DNA of 64,000 nucleotides from Hymenobacter rigui (GCF_003944715.1 NZ_RWIT01000005.1:344185-408184); one strand, 5' to 3'; shown: positions 51,960 to 61,160, counted from the stretch's first letter. Notes: generated by a model not told the origin, from the letters alone. Translations and numbers: made by a program.

Positions 51960-53849
51960 ATGCGTACCTCGCTTGCCGCTGCCTGGCGCTGGCGCCCCAC
52001 TTCCTTTGTTCTGCTGCTGTTGGCACTTGTGCTGCAGGCATTGCTGGTGATGCGAGCTTTTGGAGCACTGCTTCTGGAACCTAGTCAACACCTGCTGGTA
52101 ACTACTCAGGACGGCGCTAAAAATTACTACACGTTTCAGGCCTACATTCAGCAGCCGTGGTCCAACGGACTGACGTGGTTTGGCATGATGAACTATCCTT
52201 TCGGGGATTACTTGTTCTTCACGGATAACACGCCGTTGCTGGCCGTGCCGGTGCGGCTCTGGTCACACTACATTTCCGACCTCACGCCGCACGCGCTGGA
52301 TGTGTACCACGGACTGATGCTGGCAGGCTTTTTCCTGAGTACGACGTTGCTTGTGGCAATACTGCGCCGGCTGATACGGCACTGGGGCCTCGTGCTGGTC
52401 TTTGCCTTGGTGCTGCCCTGGCTGAATCCGCAAACCAGCCGCCTGCTGGTGGGCCACTTCAACCTCTCCTACAGTTGGATTGTGCTGCTGGCCATCTGGG
52501 GGCTGCTGGGACTATACGAGCGGGTACAGGCTGGGCGGTCCATACGGCCGTGGGTAATGGTGCTGCTGGTGGGCTCCGTGGTGGCCGGCCTGATTCACCT
52601 GTACTACCTGCCGCTGCTGGCGCTTACGGTAGCCGGTTTCTTCGCCGCGTGGCTGCTGCCGAAACAGCAGTGGCGCAACCGTACCCTGAGCGCAGCCGCT
52701 GTGCTGCTTACGCTGGTGCCCACGCTGCTGTGCTTCCTGGTGGTACGCCTCACCGACGGCTACCGCACGCTACGCAGCATGCAGGCCACCGGCTTCAATT
52801 ATGCCCCTTGGAAACTGCAGCTGTCGGCGCTGGTGAAGCCGGGCAGCTATCAGACGGTGCATTTCTGGCTGGAGCCCCGTGCCGAGCCCACGTACGAGTC
52901 GGTAGCTTACCTGGGAGCGTTTGCGCTGTTTGGCCTCACCTTTTTTGCAGTAGCCTGGCTGGTGCGGCGGCCGGCGGCCCGCGTATTCTGGCAGGCCTGG
53001 AAAGCGGCTCCCGAGCGGGCCTTTCTGCACCTGCTGCTGCTGGCGGCTCTGGTAGGACTGGGCGTTTCGCTGGGCACCGAGTACGCCGTGGCCGATGACC
53101 AGTACGTGTTCCAAAACTATTTCAGTGCCTTTTATTACCTGCAGAAAATCACCAAAGTGGTTACCCATTTCCGGGCTGTGGGCCGGTTTAGCTGGCCCTT
53201 CTTCTGGGCCGTGAACCTAATGGTGCTGGTGGCCCTGGATTTCTGGCTGCGCCGGAGCCAGTGGCGGGGCCGCTGGGTGGTGGCCGTGGCTCTGGTGGTG
53301 CTGGCGCTGCTCGATACGCGCGACACACTCAAGCACTACCGCAAATCATTGCTGCCTAATCTGCTTACCAATGCGCCGGCATTCCCAGAGCTGCAGCCCT
53401 TACTGAGCGGCCTGCAGCCAGGGCAGTATCAGGCCATTCTGCCGGTTCCCTTTTTCCATGTGGGCAGCGAAAACCTGAAGTTGACCGTGGACGACGACAA
53501 CGCCCATTCTCTGCATGCCTACGAGCTGGCCCTGCACACCAACCTGCCGTTGATGGCCAGCAAGCTTTCCCGTACCCCTGAGGAGCATATAAAGCAGCTA
53601 CGCAGCATATTTGGGGAGCAGGGTCCCGCGCCCGAACTGCGCCAGCAACTGCAGAAGAACGGCAAGCCGGTTCTGGTGCTTCTGGATGAGCGGTTTTATA
53701 CCGGTGCCGATACCACCTTCAAATATCAGCAGCACAACCCGCTGGCTCAGCAGTTGATTGAAGCAGGTACCACCCTGCCCCAACGGCTGCAGCTCACGCC
53801 GCTGGCCCGCAGCGGTACGTTACGCCTGTACCGCTGGGACGTACGCTGA
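51960..53849 (+). CDS. Polytopic membrane protein, possible GT-C-type glycosyltransferase
   Basis: 629 residues. About ten to twelve hydrophobic segments fill residues 15-460 (SFVLLLLALVLQALLVMRAF first), then a soluble C-terminal part of about 160 residues follows. An early acidic motif (TTQDGAKNYYTFQAYIQQPW) lies in the first periplasmic loop, where GT-C enzymes usually keep a catalytic acid, so a lipid-linked-sugar glycosyltransferase is possible. The link is inference only; no named family is recognised. It is convergent with a GT2 glycosyltransferase gene, which would fit joint work on polyprenyl-linked sugars. Confidence 0.7.
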   Translation: MRTSLAAAWRWRPTSFVLLLLALVLQALLVMRAFGALLLEPSQHLLVTTQDGAKNYYTFQAYIQQPWSNGLTWFGMMNYPFGDYLFFTDNTPLLAVPVRLWSHYISDLTPHALDVYHGLMLAGFFLSTTLLVAILRRLIRHWGLVLVFALVLPWLNPQTSRLLVGHFNLSYSWIVLLAIWGLLGLYERVQAGRSIRPWVMVLLVGSVVAGLIHLYYLPLLALTVAGFFAAWLLPKQQWRNRTLSAAAVLLTLVPTLLCFLVVRLTDGYRTLRSMQATGFNYAPWKLQLSALVKPGSYQTVHFWLEPRAEPTYESVAYLGAFALFGLTFFAVAWLVRRPAARVFWQAWKAAPERAFLHLLLLAALVGLGVSLGTEYAVADDQYVFQNYFSAFYYLQKITKVVTHFRAVGRFSWPFFWAVNLMVLVALDFWLRRSQWRGRWVVAVALVVLALLDTRDTLKHYRKSLLPNLLTNAPAFPELQPLLSGLQPGQYQAILPVPFFHVGSENLKLTVDDDNAHSLHAYELALHTNLPLMASKLSRTPEEHIKQLRSIFGEQGPAPELRQQLQKNGKPVLVLLDERFYTGADTTFKYQQHNPLAQQLIEAGTTLPQRLQLTPLARSGTLRLYRWDVR

Positions 53850-53882
53850 TTCTTTGTCCTTCGCCTCAGAATTGCTGCGCTT

Positions 53883-54626
53883 TTACGCCCGACGGCGGCT
53901 CAGAATCCGGAGTAAGTTTGTGGTTTCCGTAAGCAGAATCCGTGGGTTCAGGCGCGAGAAGACGATGCCGGGCTTTAGCTCCACGGGCTGAGACAGTACC
54001 TGCATGTGTTTCGTGCGGGAAGCCAACAGCAGTAGCTCCAAATCGAAGAGGTACCGTTGGGTGGTAGTTCGCAGGAACAGTTGCCGGCCCGTGGCATTGA
54101 ACCCCTTCAGACCACACTGCGTGTCCTCTACGGGCAGACGCAACACGTGGCGGGTAACCCGGCGCAGCAACCGGGAAACACGACGACGCGCCGGTGGTAC
54201 ATGGGCATAATACGCTGCATCCCGCACACCTACCACAATATCCGCCCCCGACTCTACCAACCGTTGGTACACGGCGGCCATGCTATGCTCCTGATATGGA
54301 AAATCAATATCCGTGAACAGACAATACGGTTCCTGAACTTGGGCCATACCCTTGCGCAGCGCGTGACCTTTGCCGTGGTTAGTGGCATAGGTGACGTACG
54401 TAAACCAGCGGCCCAGCGCGTCCTGCAACAATTCAATATCGGCCGCAGTTACCGCAGCTTCCGCCCCATCATTCACCAGGTACAGATGCACAGGTACCGG
54501 GGTGGGAAGCAGTGTTTGCAGCCGTTGCAAGCTGGTCAGGATGTTGGCGGCCCAGCCAGCGGGTGGAGAGTAGCAGGGCAATACAATGGCCAGTTGCGCA
54601 GAGGGCTCCGGGGAGGAGAAAGACAT
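53883..54626 (-). CDS. Family 2 glycosyltransferase (polyprenyl-phosphate sugar synthase-like)
   Basis: 247 residues, a GT-A fold. The nucleotide-sugar motifs are AIVLPCYSPPAGW and VPVHLYLVNDGAE; YATNHGKGHALRKGM is typical of the DPM/dolichol-phosphate subgroup. DxD metal binding is in YCLFTDIDFPYQEHSM, and RLPVEDTQCGLKGFNATGRQ is the conserved acceptor region. There is no C-terminal membrane pair, so it is probably a soluble or peripheral enzyme at the inner membrane. It likely transfers a hexose to polyprenyl phosphate. Convergent with the polytopic protein (33-bp gap). Confidence 0.9.
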   Translation of the reverse strand: MSFSSPEPSAQLAIVLPCYSPPAGWAANILTSLQRLQTLLPTPVPVHLYLVNDGAEAAVTAADIELLQDALGRWFTYVTYATNHGKGHALRKGMAQVQEPYCLFTDIDFPYQEHSMAAVYQRLVESGADIVVGVRDAAYYAHVPPARRRVSRLLRRVTRHVLRLPVEDTQCGLKGFNATGRQLFLRTTTQRYLFDLELLLLASRTKHMQVLSQPVELKPGIVFSRLNPRILLTETTNLLRILSRRRA

Positions 54627-54736
54627 ACAGCAGGACGGGTAGGACCGTAAAGGTACGGCTCAGCCCGTTGTGAGTACCGGAAAGCGGCCAGCAGCGGCTG
54701 CCACTGGCTTAACCAGCCTGAATTACGCGCCAACGG

Positions 54737-55471
54737 TTACTTGCCCCCGCTCTGACCGCCCACGTTCACCACCAGTCCGAACTGAAACACCGAGTTGGCC
54801 GCCTTCAGGTACCGCCGGTGCCGCAATCCAAAGTTACTGCCACTGATGAGCTGAAAGTCGATGGGCCCTACCAAGCCGATGCGGGTGTAGGTAATAGGCT
54901 CCAGAAACACGTTGTCTTCGGGCGTGTGGGGCTGGCCGTCGAGGCGGAAGTTGGTGAGCGTAACGTAGCTGGCGCGCAGGGCCGTGCCGTAGGTCACGGG
55001 CCAGTCGCGGCCCAGCACGTGGTAGGTTTTCTTATCCTTGGAGGTGTAGTTAACCTGCAGGAAGTACTTGTCGAGGCTGCCTTCCAACGTGCGGGTAACG
55101 CCCTCAGTGGGGGTACGCTCCACGCGCTTGGTGTGGCCCAGGCCGTAGCCGCCGTACACCTCCAGCACCCGCGAGTCGCGCAGGCGGGTGTAGTAGCCCA
55201 GGCCCAGCTCGCCGAAGTCGTGGTCCTCGGCCCGCTTCTTTTTATCGGTGTGCAGAAACGAGGCCGAGCCCATCACCCCCAGGTGGTCCGACACGGCGTA
55301 GGCCCCCTGCACGGCGGTGTTCTGGCTGAAGTTGGTGTGGATGCCCCCACTCCACTCGCCCTTCTGGGTGAGCAGCGGTACCTGCGGCGGCGGCGGAAAA
55401 TACAGCGACGAACAGCTGGCCAGCAGCGGCAGCAGCCCCCAAAATGCAACGCGACGAAGCAGGTTTAGCAT
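54737..55471 (-). CDS. Outer-membrane lipoprotein, beta-rich (paralog A)
   Basis: 244 residues. Lipobox LLPLLASCSS. The mature start YFPPPPQVPLLTQKGEWSG closely recalls the product of 57029-57808 (YAPLQPAAPLIRQKGQAEV). Alternating strands (GELGLGYYTRLRDSRVLEVY, GGYGLGHTKRV) and aromatic ends indicate a beta-barrel or beta-sandwich at the outer membrane. Function unknown. It is divergent from a disulfide reductase gene with about 150 bp between them. Confidence 0.78.
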   Translation of the reverse strand: MLNLLRRVAFWGLLPLLASCSSLYFPPPPQVPLLTQKGEWSGGIHTNFSQNTAVQGAYAVSDHLGVMGSASFLHTDKKKRAEDHDFGELGLGYYTRLRDSRVLEVYGGYGLGHTKRVERTPTEGVTRTLEGSLDKYFLQVNYTSKDKKTYHVLGRDWPVTYGTALRASYVTLTNFRLDGQPHTPEDNVFLEPITYTRIGLVGPIDFQLISGSNFGLRHRRYLKAANSVFQFGLVVNVGGQSGGK

Positions 55472-55622
55472 AAGCAGCGGGAAGATAGGAAGTTGCCCCC
55501 ACAACGTCGGCAGACGGGTTTCGTTGTGCAGCTTTCGGGCCGGGGCCGGCAGTTTACCGGTTTCGGCCGTATAGGGGCTACTGTCCGGTTTCCGGCCGGC
55601 TCACTTCTCTGTTCTGCTGCAT

Positions 55623-57023
55623 ATGCCTCTTCCTATTCGTTTCGACGCAATTATTATCGGTTCCGGCCAGGCCGGTAACCCGCTGGCCACGGCCCTGGCC
55701 AAAGCCGGCCGGAAGGTGGCTGTTATCGAAAAGTACCTGCTGGGCGGCTCCTGCATCAACTACGGCTGCTCGCCGGTGAAGGCGCTGCTGGCCTCCGCTG
55801 AGCGCGTGCATCAGGTAGCCACCGCCGCCGACTACGGCGTGCAGGCCGGCACCCCCAAACCCGATTTCCCGGCCATCATTGCGCGCAAAGATGCCATCAT
55901 CCAGCACAAGCGCGACGGGGTACGCGCCAACCTTTCCGAGGAGCAAACCGGCATTTCCGTGCTCATGGGCCACGCCCGCTTCCGCAGCCCGCGCGTGCTG
56001 CGGGTGCAGCTTGATTCGGAAGAAACTCAGGAGCTCACGGCCCCGCTCATTTTCATCAACACCGGTACCCGGGCCGCCGTGCCGCCCATTGAGGGCCTGG
56101 CCGAGAGTGGTTTCCTGACCAACGTAGATATTCTCGACCTCAAGCAGCTACCCGAGCACCTGCTGATTCTGGGCGGGGGCTACATCGGGCTGGAGTTCGG
56201 CCAGATGTTCCGCCGCTTCGGTAGCCGCGTCACCATCATCGACGCGGCCAAGAACCTGCTGGAGCGCGAGGACGACGACGTATGCCAGACCATGCGCCAG
56301 CAGCTGGAGGCCGACGGTGTGGAGTTTGTCCTGGAAGCCGAAGTACGCCGCGTATCGCGCAACGCCGACGGCGAGTACACCCTCACGGCCAGTACCCCCG
56401 ACGGGGAGCGGCGCCTGCGCGGTTCCCATCTGCTGGTGGCCGTGGGCCGGGAGCCCAACACCGACGACCTGGGCCTGGAAACTACCGGCGTGGAAACCGA
56501 CGAAAAAGGCTACGTACTGGTAAACGAGCGGCTGCAAACCAACGTGCGCGGTATCTACGCCCTCGGCGACGTGCATCCTGGCCCCCAGTTCACTCACCTA
56601 GCCTACGACGACTACCGCGTAGTGCGCGACAATATTCTGCACCGCAAGCGCCGCTCGGCCAAAGCCCGTCCCCTGCCTTACGTAGTATTCACCCAACCTC
56701 AGCTGGGCCGCATCGGACTCAGCGAAAAGCAGGCCCGCCACGAGAAGATTGCCTACCGCGTAGCCACCATGCCGGTGCGCGTGGTGGGCCGGGCCCAGGA
56801 AACCAGCCTCACCGATGGCTTTATGAAGGTGCTCGTCGATGACAAAAACCACATCCTCGGGGCCACTATCTTCTGTGAGCAGGGCGGCGAAATCATGTCC
56901 ATGATTCAGCTGGCCATGGCTGGCGGCCTCACTTGTGACGACCTGCAGAACACTGTGTTTGCCCACCCAACCTGGGCCGAGGCACTGAACAACCTGTTTG
57001 CCAAGCTGGTGAAGGCAGGTTAA
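55623..57023 (+). CDS. FAD-dependent pyridine nucleotide-disulfide oxidoreductase (mercuric reductase/LPD-like)
   Basis: 466 residues. FAD motif AIIIGSGQAGNPLATALA, redox pair in GGSCINYGCSPVK (C44, C49), NAD motif LLILGGGYIGLEFGQMFRR, second FAD motif IYALGDVHPGPQFTHLAYDD, and C-terminal dimer-interface His/Glu in AHPTWAEALNNLF. This fits class I disulfide reductases related to lipoamide dehydrogenase and to proteins labelled mercuric reductase. The C-terminal paired Cys of MerA is absent and no mer genes are adjacent, so mercury reduction is doubtful. It is flanked by two related lipoprotein genes. Confidence 0.88.
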   Translation: MPLPIRFDAIIIGSGQAGNPLATALAKAGRKVAVIEKYLLGGSCINYGCSPVKALLASAERVHQVATAADYGVQAGTPKPDFPAIIARKDAIIQHKRDGVRANLSEEQTGISVLMGHARFRSPRVLRVQLDSEETQELTAPLIFINTGTRAAVPPIEGLAESGFLTNVDILDLKQLPEHLLILGGGYIGLEFGQMFRRFGSRVTIIDAAKNLLEREDDDVCQTMRQQLEADGVEFVLEAEVRRVSRNADGEYTLTASTPDGERRLRGSHLLVAVGREPNTDDLGLETTGVETDEKGYVLVNERLQTNVRGIYALGDVHPGPQFTHLAYDDYRVVRDNILHRKRRSAKARPLPYVVFTQPQLGRIGLSEKQARHEKIAYRVATMPVRVVGRAQETSLTDGFMKVLVDDKNHILGATIFCEQGGEIMSMIQLAMAGGLTCDDLQNTVFAHPTWAEALNNLFAKLVKAG

Positions 57024-57028
57024 TATAG

Positions 57029-57808
57029 TTACTCCCTGAACCGATGCGGGTAAATCGTAAATCCTAGGGAAGTGAATAACCGGCCTTCCTTGGTATTGCG
57101 AATACGCTCATCCAGCGAAGCCTGGCTCCGCTCATCCGGTGACATGGGTAGACTGCTAGTCAAACGCAGCTGTAGCCACGGAAATGCATCCGGGTTGCTA
57201 AAACTGATAAAGGCCATAGGCTCCAGCCGCGTCATCTGGCGCAATGGCACAGGTGCGCCTTGGTCTGTTAAGGAGATAAACCGCACCTGCGCCAGCCGCA
57301 CGCTTGCTCCGTACCCCAGGCGTCCGGCGTTCAGCCAGCTTTCATCCCGCACCACGTACACTTCCGCGTGAAGCTTCTGAAATTTAGCCGCATAGCTGCG
57401 AAATCTCACTGTATCCCAGCGGGCTTCGAAACCACCATCCTCAAACCGTCGGCTACTTTTTCCGCCTCCGTAACCGGCCAACCCGCCTATTACCCAACCA
57501 TTACCCAGGTCTCGGTATGTGCCCACACCCGCTTCCAGTTGCCTGATGCGGAAGTAGCTGGAGTCGCCGCCGCCCGTTTTTAACCCGCCCGTAACTCGCA
57601 CCAGCAGGTTGTTCACTGGTGAGTAGGTTACGGAGCTTTCCAACCGGCCATTGATGTAAGCACTGGCGGCTACTTCGGCCTGTCCCTTCTGCCGGATAAG
57701 CGGGGCCGCCGGCTGCAACGGGGCGTACACGGAGCAACTGGCCAGCATTGCCCCGGCGACGGCCACGCTGGCCCGACGCAGCCGCTTTATTGAGTAAACT
57801 TGTAGCAT
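57029..57808 (-). CDS. Outer-membrane lipoprotein, beta-rich (paralog B)
   Basis: 259 residues from the ATG at 57806-57808. Lipobox AVAGAMLASCSV, then YAPLQPAAPLIRQKGQAEVA, the same layout as the product of 54737-55471. Glycine-rich strands (VTGGLKTGGGDSSYFRIRQ, LAGYGGGKSSRRFEDGGF) suggest an outer-membrane barrel. Function unknown. It is convergent with the disulfide reductase gene with only 5 bp between stops. The pair of lipoproteins around one reductase suggests an old duplication. Confidence 0.78.
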   Translation of the reverse strand: MLQVYSIKRLRRASVAVAGAMLASCSVYAPLQPAAPLIRQKGQAEVAASAYINGRLESSVTYSPVNNLLVRVTGGLKTGGGDSSYFRIRQLEAGVGTYRDLGNGWVIGGLAGYGGGKSSRRFEDGGFEARWDTVRFRSYAAKFQKLHAEVYVVRDESWLNAGRLGYGASVRLAQVRFISLTDQGAPVPLRQMTRLEPMAFISFSNPDAFPWLQLRLTSSLPMSPDERSQASLDERIRNTKEGRLFTSLGFTIYPHRFRE

Positions 57809-57887
57809 ATGGTTCACGGATATAGCCGACAGAGCCTGTTTTCTGCCCCAGAGTTGCACCCCCTACTCTTACTCTCTGCTCCCAATT

Positions 57888-58502
57888 ATGCGGCAATTCG
57901 TCAGACTCTTCTGTGCCCTGGCAGTGGTAGGTAGCGTAGTACCTTCGATACACATACATACACGCACTCTTCTACTCATGTTGCTTCTGTGGACACCTGT
58001 TGTCGGTCAAACGGTGCACAAGACGGCATCAAATTCCTATAAAAAGGAGAGGTTACCCTGTTCTGCCAATAAGGATATTGCATATGCCCGCCTACAAAGC
58101 TCAGGCAAAACATATCGTGTAAAATGCAGCCTATTCTGTTCCGGCAAGTATGAGGTTGCAGATACTGTTGCAGATCAAAAGCTCATTTACCTATATCAAA
58201 ATAGATTGATAAACATTCAGTTGACTTCTCCGGATGAAAGCATCAAAAATATAGTGGTAAGTAAATCATTATTCAGTGGCCAACTGAATAATGCTAAAGG
58301 ATCAGTAGCCGTAGGCAGGGATTGGGAAAATATGCTTTTGGGTACCACCAGAATAACGGTTAGTCAGAAAAATAAACAGTTTGTCGTGACGACGTTCATG
58401 GGCTACCCTGATTCCGACTACGGAATCCTATTGAAATACGCATTGTACATAGATGGTACAGTCAAGTTCCTGCGACTTGCCGAAGCAGATATGGGAATGT
58501 AA
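57888..58502 (+). CDS. AT-rich exported hypothetical protein
   Basis: 204 residues if it starts at 57888; the second ATG at 57978 gives MLLLWTPVVGQ, a more compact signal peptide with an N-terminus similar to other exported proteins here. The mature part is Lys/Ser-rich and predicted beta (TYRVKCSLFCSGKYEVADT, NIQLTSPDESIKNIVVSKS). Composition from about 58000 is more AT-rich than neighbours. No family is recognised. A strong terminator follows 20 bp after the stop. Confidence 0.62.
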   Translation: MRQFVRLFCALAVVGSVVPSIHIHTRTLLLMLLLWTPVVGQTVHKTASNSYKKERLPCSANKDIAYARLQSSGKTYRVKCSLFCSGKYEVADTVADQKLIYLYQNRLINIQLTSPDESIKNIVVSKSLFSGQLNNAKGSVAVGRDWENMLLGTTRITVSQKNKQFVVTTFMGYPDSDYGILLKYALYIDGTVKFLRLAEADMGM

Positions 58503-58521
58503 GAGCCGCACGCCACCAACG

Positions 58522-58565
58522 CAAAACCGCCCCCGCAGCCAAGGCTACGGGGGCGGTTTTTGTAT
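58522..58565 (+). terminator. Rho-independent terminator
   Basis: AAAACCGCCCCCG and CGGGGGCGGTTTT form the stem, with additional AGCC/GGCT pairing inside, followed by TTTTTG. It is located between two convergent genes and may serve rny on the other strand too. Confidence 0.88.
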
Positions 58566-58582
58566 GCGGAACGGCAGACTGG

Positions 58583-60280
58583 CTACTTGGCGTAGGCCAC
58601 GGCGCGCATTTCGCGGATAACGGTGATTTTGATCTGGCCGGGATACTGCATTTCCTTCTCGATTTTCTGCGAGATTTCGTAGCTCAGCTCGGCCGCCCGT
58701 TCGTCGGTTACGTTCTCGGCGTCCACCATCACACGCAGCTCACGGCCGGCCTGAATGGCGAAGCACTGGTTCACGCCTTTGAAGCCGTTGGCGGTTTCTT
58801 CCAGCTGCTTCAGGCGCTTGATGTAGCTTTCCATCATCTCGCGGCGGGCACCGGGGCGCGAGCCGGAAATGGCGTCGCAGGCCTGCACCAAAGGCGAAAT
58901 CATGGCCGTCATTTCCATCTCGTCGTGGTGGGCACCAATGGCGTTGACCACGTCGGGGTGCTCCTTGTACTTCTTGGCCATTTCCATGCCCAGGATGGCG
59001 TGGGGCAGCTCGGGCTCCTCGGTGCTTACTTTACCGATGTCGTGGAGCAGGCCGGCGCGCTTGGCGTGCTTCACGTTCAGGCCCAGCTCGGCGGCCATGG
59101 TGGCGCAGAGGTTGGCTACTTCGCGGCTATGCTGCAGCAGGTTTTGGCCGTACGATGAGCGGAAGCGCATGCGGCCCACCATCTTGATCAGCTCGGGGTG
59201 CAGGCCGTGGATACCTAGGTCGATGATGGTTTTCTCCCCAATTTCCACGATTTCCTCGTCGATGTTCTTGCGGGTTTTGGCCACAATCTCCTCGATGCGG
59301 GCCGGGTGGATGCGGCCATCCTTCACCAGCAGGTGCAGGCTCAGGCGGGCTACCTCGCGGCGCACGGGGTCAAAACCCGAGATGATGATGGCCTCGGGCG
59401 TGTCGTCCACGATGATTTCGACGCCGGTAGCGGCTTCCAGGGCCCGGATGTTCCGGCCCTCGCGGCCGATAATCTTACCCTTCACGTCGTCGGACTCGAT
59501 GTTGAAAATGCTCACGCAGTTTTCAATAGCGTGCTCGGCGGCAGTGCGCTGAATGGTTTCCAGCACTACTTTCTTGGCGTCTTTGGTGGCTGTGAGCTTG
59601 GCCTGGGCCACCACGTCCTTGATGTAGGAACTGGCCTGAATCTGGGCTTCGTTCTTGAGGCTTTCCACCAGCTGCTCGCGGGCTTCGGCAGCCGTGAGGC
59701 CCGAAATGGTTTCGAGCTGGGTGGTTACCAACTGAATTTTCTCGCTCAGCTGCTGGCGGGTTTCCTCCAGCTCCTGCTCCACTTCCTGCTCGCGCTGCTC
59801 CAGCTTGGCCAGCTGATTTTCGAGGGTGGCTTTGCGCTTTTCCTCCTGGGCTTCCAGCTTTTCGCGCTGCTGCTGGGCCTGGGTTTCAATTCGTTCCCGG
59901 GTGGCATCCAGCTCTTTTTCCTTGCGCTGAATCTGCTCCAGCTGCTTCTGGGTGGTGAGGCTGAGCTGCTTGATACTCTGCTCCTGCTCCACTACGGCGG
60001 CGCGGCGCTCGGTCAGTTCCTGGTCGAGGGCCTGCTTCTGGCGGCGGCTTTCCTGTTCGAATTCCTGCTTGAGGGTGCGGAATTTATCTTTCGACTGCTG
60101 AATCCGCTCGTCGCGGGTGCGGGTGGCCTGGGCTTCGGCCTCGGCCAGCAGCTGCTGGGCCCGGGCTTTGGCGTCGGCTTCGTGGTCCTGCCGGGCTTTG
60201 CCAGCCAGCAGGCGCCCTAGTACCACGCCCACCACGAGGGCAAGCACGGCAGCCAGGACAATATAGAGAGGTTCGGACAT
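58583..60280 (-). CDS. rny: Ribonuclease Y
   Basis: 565 residues, membrane-anchored endoribonuclease that starts mRNA decay. One N-terminal transmembrane segment ([17 protein letters not shown]) is followed by a long Gln/Glu/Lys-rich coiled coil (about residues 30-200). Then come the KH domain ([19 protein letters not shown]) and the HD domain with metal site [10 protein letters not shown] and ...[19 protein letters not shown]. The length and order are canonical. It is downstream of zapA on the same strand, separated by a structured 133-bp spacer that could encode an RNA. Confidence 0.96.
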   Translation of the reverse strand: MSEPLYIVLAAVLALVVGVVLGRLLAGKARQDHEADAKARAQQLLAEAEAQATRTRDERIQQSKDKFRTLKQEFEQESRRQKQALDQELTERRAAVVEQEQSIKQLSLTTQKQLEQIQRKEKELDATRERIETQAQQQREKLEAQEEKRKATLENQLAKLEQREQEVEQELEETRQQLSEKIQLVTTQLETISGLTAAEAREQLVESLKNEAQIQASSYIKDVVAQAKLTATKDAKKVVLETIQRTAAEHAIENCVSIFNIESDDVKGKIIGREGRNIRALEAATGVEIIVDDTPEAIIISGFDPVRREVARLSLHLLVKDGRIHPARIEEIVAKTRKNIDEEIVEIGEKTIIDLGIHGLHPELIKMVGRMRFRSSYGQNLLQHSREVANLCATMAAELGLNVKHAKRAGLLHDIGKVSTEEPELPHAILGMEMAKKYKEHPDVVNAIGAHHDEMEMTAMISPLVQACDAISGSRPGARREMMESYIKRLKQLEETANGFKGVNQCFAIQAGRELRVMVDAENVTDERAAELSYEISQKIEKEMQYPGQIKITVIREMRAVAYAK

Positions 60281-60299
60281 GAGCTATAAAGGGGGGTTA

Positions 60300-60413
60300 A
60301 AGGAAGGAAGAAACCCATAGCTCCGTAGAAACGCCAATGCCCGCGCAGGCAGCGGGGCCGTTTGCCCCGCCCTGCTCGGGCTGCTCCTTCGCGTGGCGGC
60401 AAGCCGCTCTCGG
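60300..60413 (-). ncRNA. Possible 6S-like or other structured RNA between zapA and rny
   Basis: The 133-bp spacer downstream of zapA contains a strong hairpin at 60340-60380 (GCAGG-GCGGGGC stem with AAACG loop, extended by CCCG/CGGG). An outer helix CGCCA...TGGCG encloses an asymmetric bubble around it. That stem-bubble-stem arrangement is reminiscent of 6S RNA, and in proteobacteria 6S lies next to zapA. I recall similar placement in Bacteroidota but cannot confirm it. Edges are approximate. It may instead be a terminator-like leader for rny. Confidence 0.35.
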
Positions 60414-60704
60414 CTACACCAGCACCATTCCCGACAACAGCTTGTCCAGGCGCGCGAGGCGCTCGGTCAGAGCCGCATCGGTCCCATCCTTTTCCTTCGT
60501 GACCTTCAGGCGGTCAGCCATTGTTGATAAGGCAATCATGGCCAGCAAATCCTGCTTGTCCTGAATGCCGTACTGTTCCCGAAATTCCTTCAGCCGCTCG
60601 TTCAGCAGCCGGCCTGCCAGGCGCAGGCGCTCCTCGTCCTCAGGGCTTACCCGCATGGGGTAGTCCCGGTCGGCAACGCGGATTTTGATGGATAATTCGG
60701 ACAT
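60414..60704 (-). CDS. zapA: Cell division protein ZapA
   Basis: 96 residues, FtsZ-ring-associated protein. The N-terminal beta-hairpin LSIKIRVADRDYPMRV is followed by EDEERLRLAGRLLNERLKEF and the C-terminal coiled-coil helix (QDLLAMIALSTMADRLKVT). Length and pattern match ZapA. It bundles FtsZ filaments at midcell. It lies 38 bp downstream of a coiled-coil protein gene and upstream of rny; this set is a recurrent division/RNA-decay cluster. Confidence 0.9.
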   Translation of the reverse strand: MSELSIKIRVADRDYPMRVSPEDEERLRLAGRLLNERLKEFREQYGIQDKQDLLAMIALSTMADRLKVTKEKDGTDAALTERLARLDKLLSGMVLV

Positions 60705-60741
60705 CAGTAGCCAGTGGGCGGTGGGGTTGGTATGGTGGTGG

Positions 60742-61038
60742 TTACTCCCTCAAATAGGCAAGGCACTTATCTATTTCTCGGATGTATTCGTTGAGGCGAA
60801 GTTTCAGCTCGTTGACATTGGCCGGTTCCCCGGCTATGGTATTGACAAGTTTAGTGATATTCTCCTGATTCTGGAAATCCTTCAACTGCCGCTCCCGGTC
60901 GCGCACGTCGGCCTGGAGTTGCTGAATGGTGGTCTGCGAATCGGCCAGCTCCTCGCGCAACTGCTGATAGGCAGCCACTAAGGTGGTCACCTGCCGCTCC
61001 AGGCGGTCGAGTTGCGCAAGCTGCTGGGTGGATGCCAT
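60742..61038 (-). CDS. Small coiled-coil protein adjacent to ZapA
   Basis: 98 residues, nearly all heptad-type coiled coil at residues 5-65 (QLAQLDRLERQVTTLVAAY, QQLQADVRDRERQLKDFQN), then VNELKLRLNEYIREIDKCL. It starts 37 bp upstream of zapA. Its size and position suggest a ZapB- or ZapA-partner-like function at the division site, but no named family is certain. Cytoplasmic, no signal peptide. Confidence 0.8.
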   Translation of the reverse strand: MASTQQLAQLDRLERQVTTLVAAYQQLREELADSQTTIQQLQADVRDRERQLKDFQNQENITKLVNTIAGEPANVNELKLRLNEYIREIDKCLAYLRE

Positions 61039-61049
61039 TTTTTTGGGTT

Positions 61050-61158
61050 GCGAGTTTCCAGTTACCAGTTGCCAGTCAGGAGTTACTGGTTGCCAGTTAC
61101 CGGGTCAAATTATAACTAATCTGCCACTGGTAACCGGCAACCGGAAACTCGTAACTGA
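61050..61158. repeat. Diverged CAGTTGCCAG-type inverted repeat
   Basis: CGAGTTTCCAGTTACCAGTT on the left corresponds to AACCGGCAACCGGAAACTCG on the right, with internal repeats of CCAGTTGCCAG and GTTACTGGTTGCCAGTTAC. It is the pheT-to-coiled-coil spacer and resembles the 28784 and 41616 elements. Confidence 0.7.
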
Positions 61159-61160
61159 TT

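Noticed and set aside
55623..57023. True mercuric reductase (merA)
   Set aside because: The C-terminal vicinal Cys pair of MerA is missing and no mercury-resistance genes are nearby.
60300..60413. SRP (4.5S) RNA
   Set aside because: A GAAGGAGCAGCC stretch recalls the SRP core, but the symmetric loop and GGAA tetraloop helix do not form.
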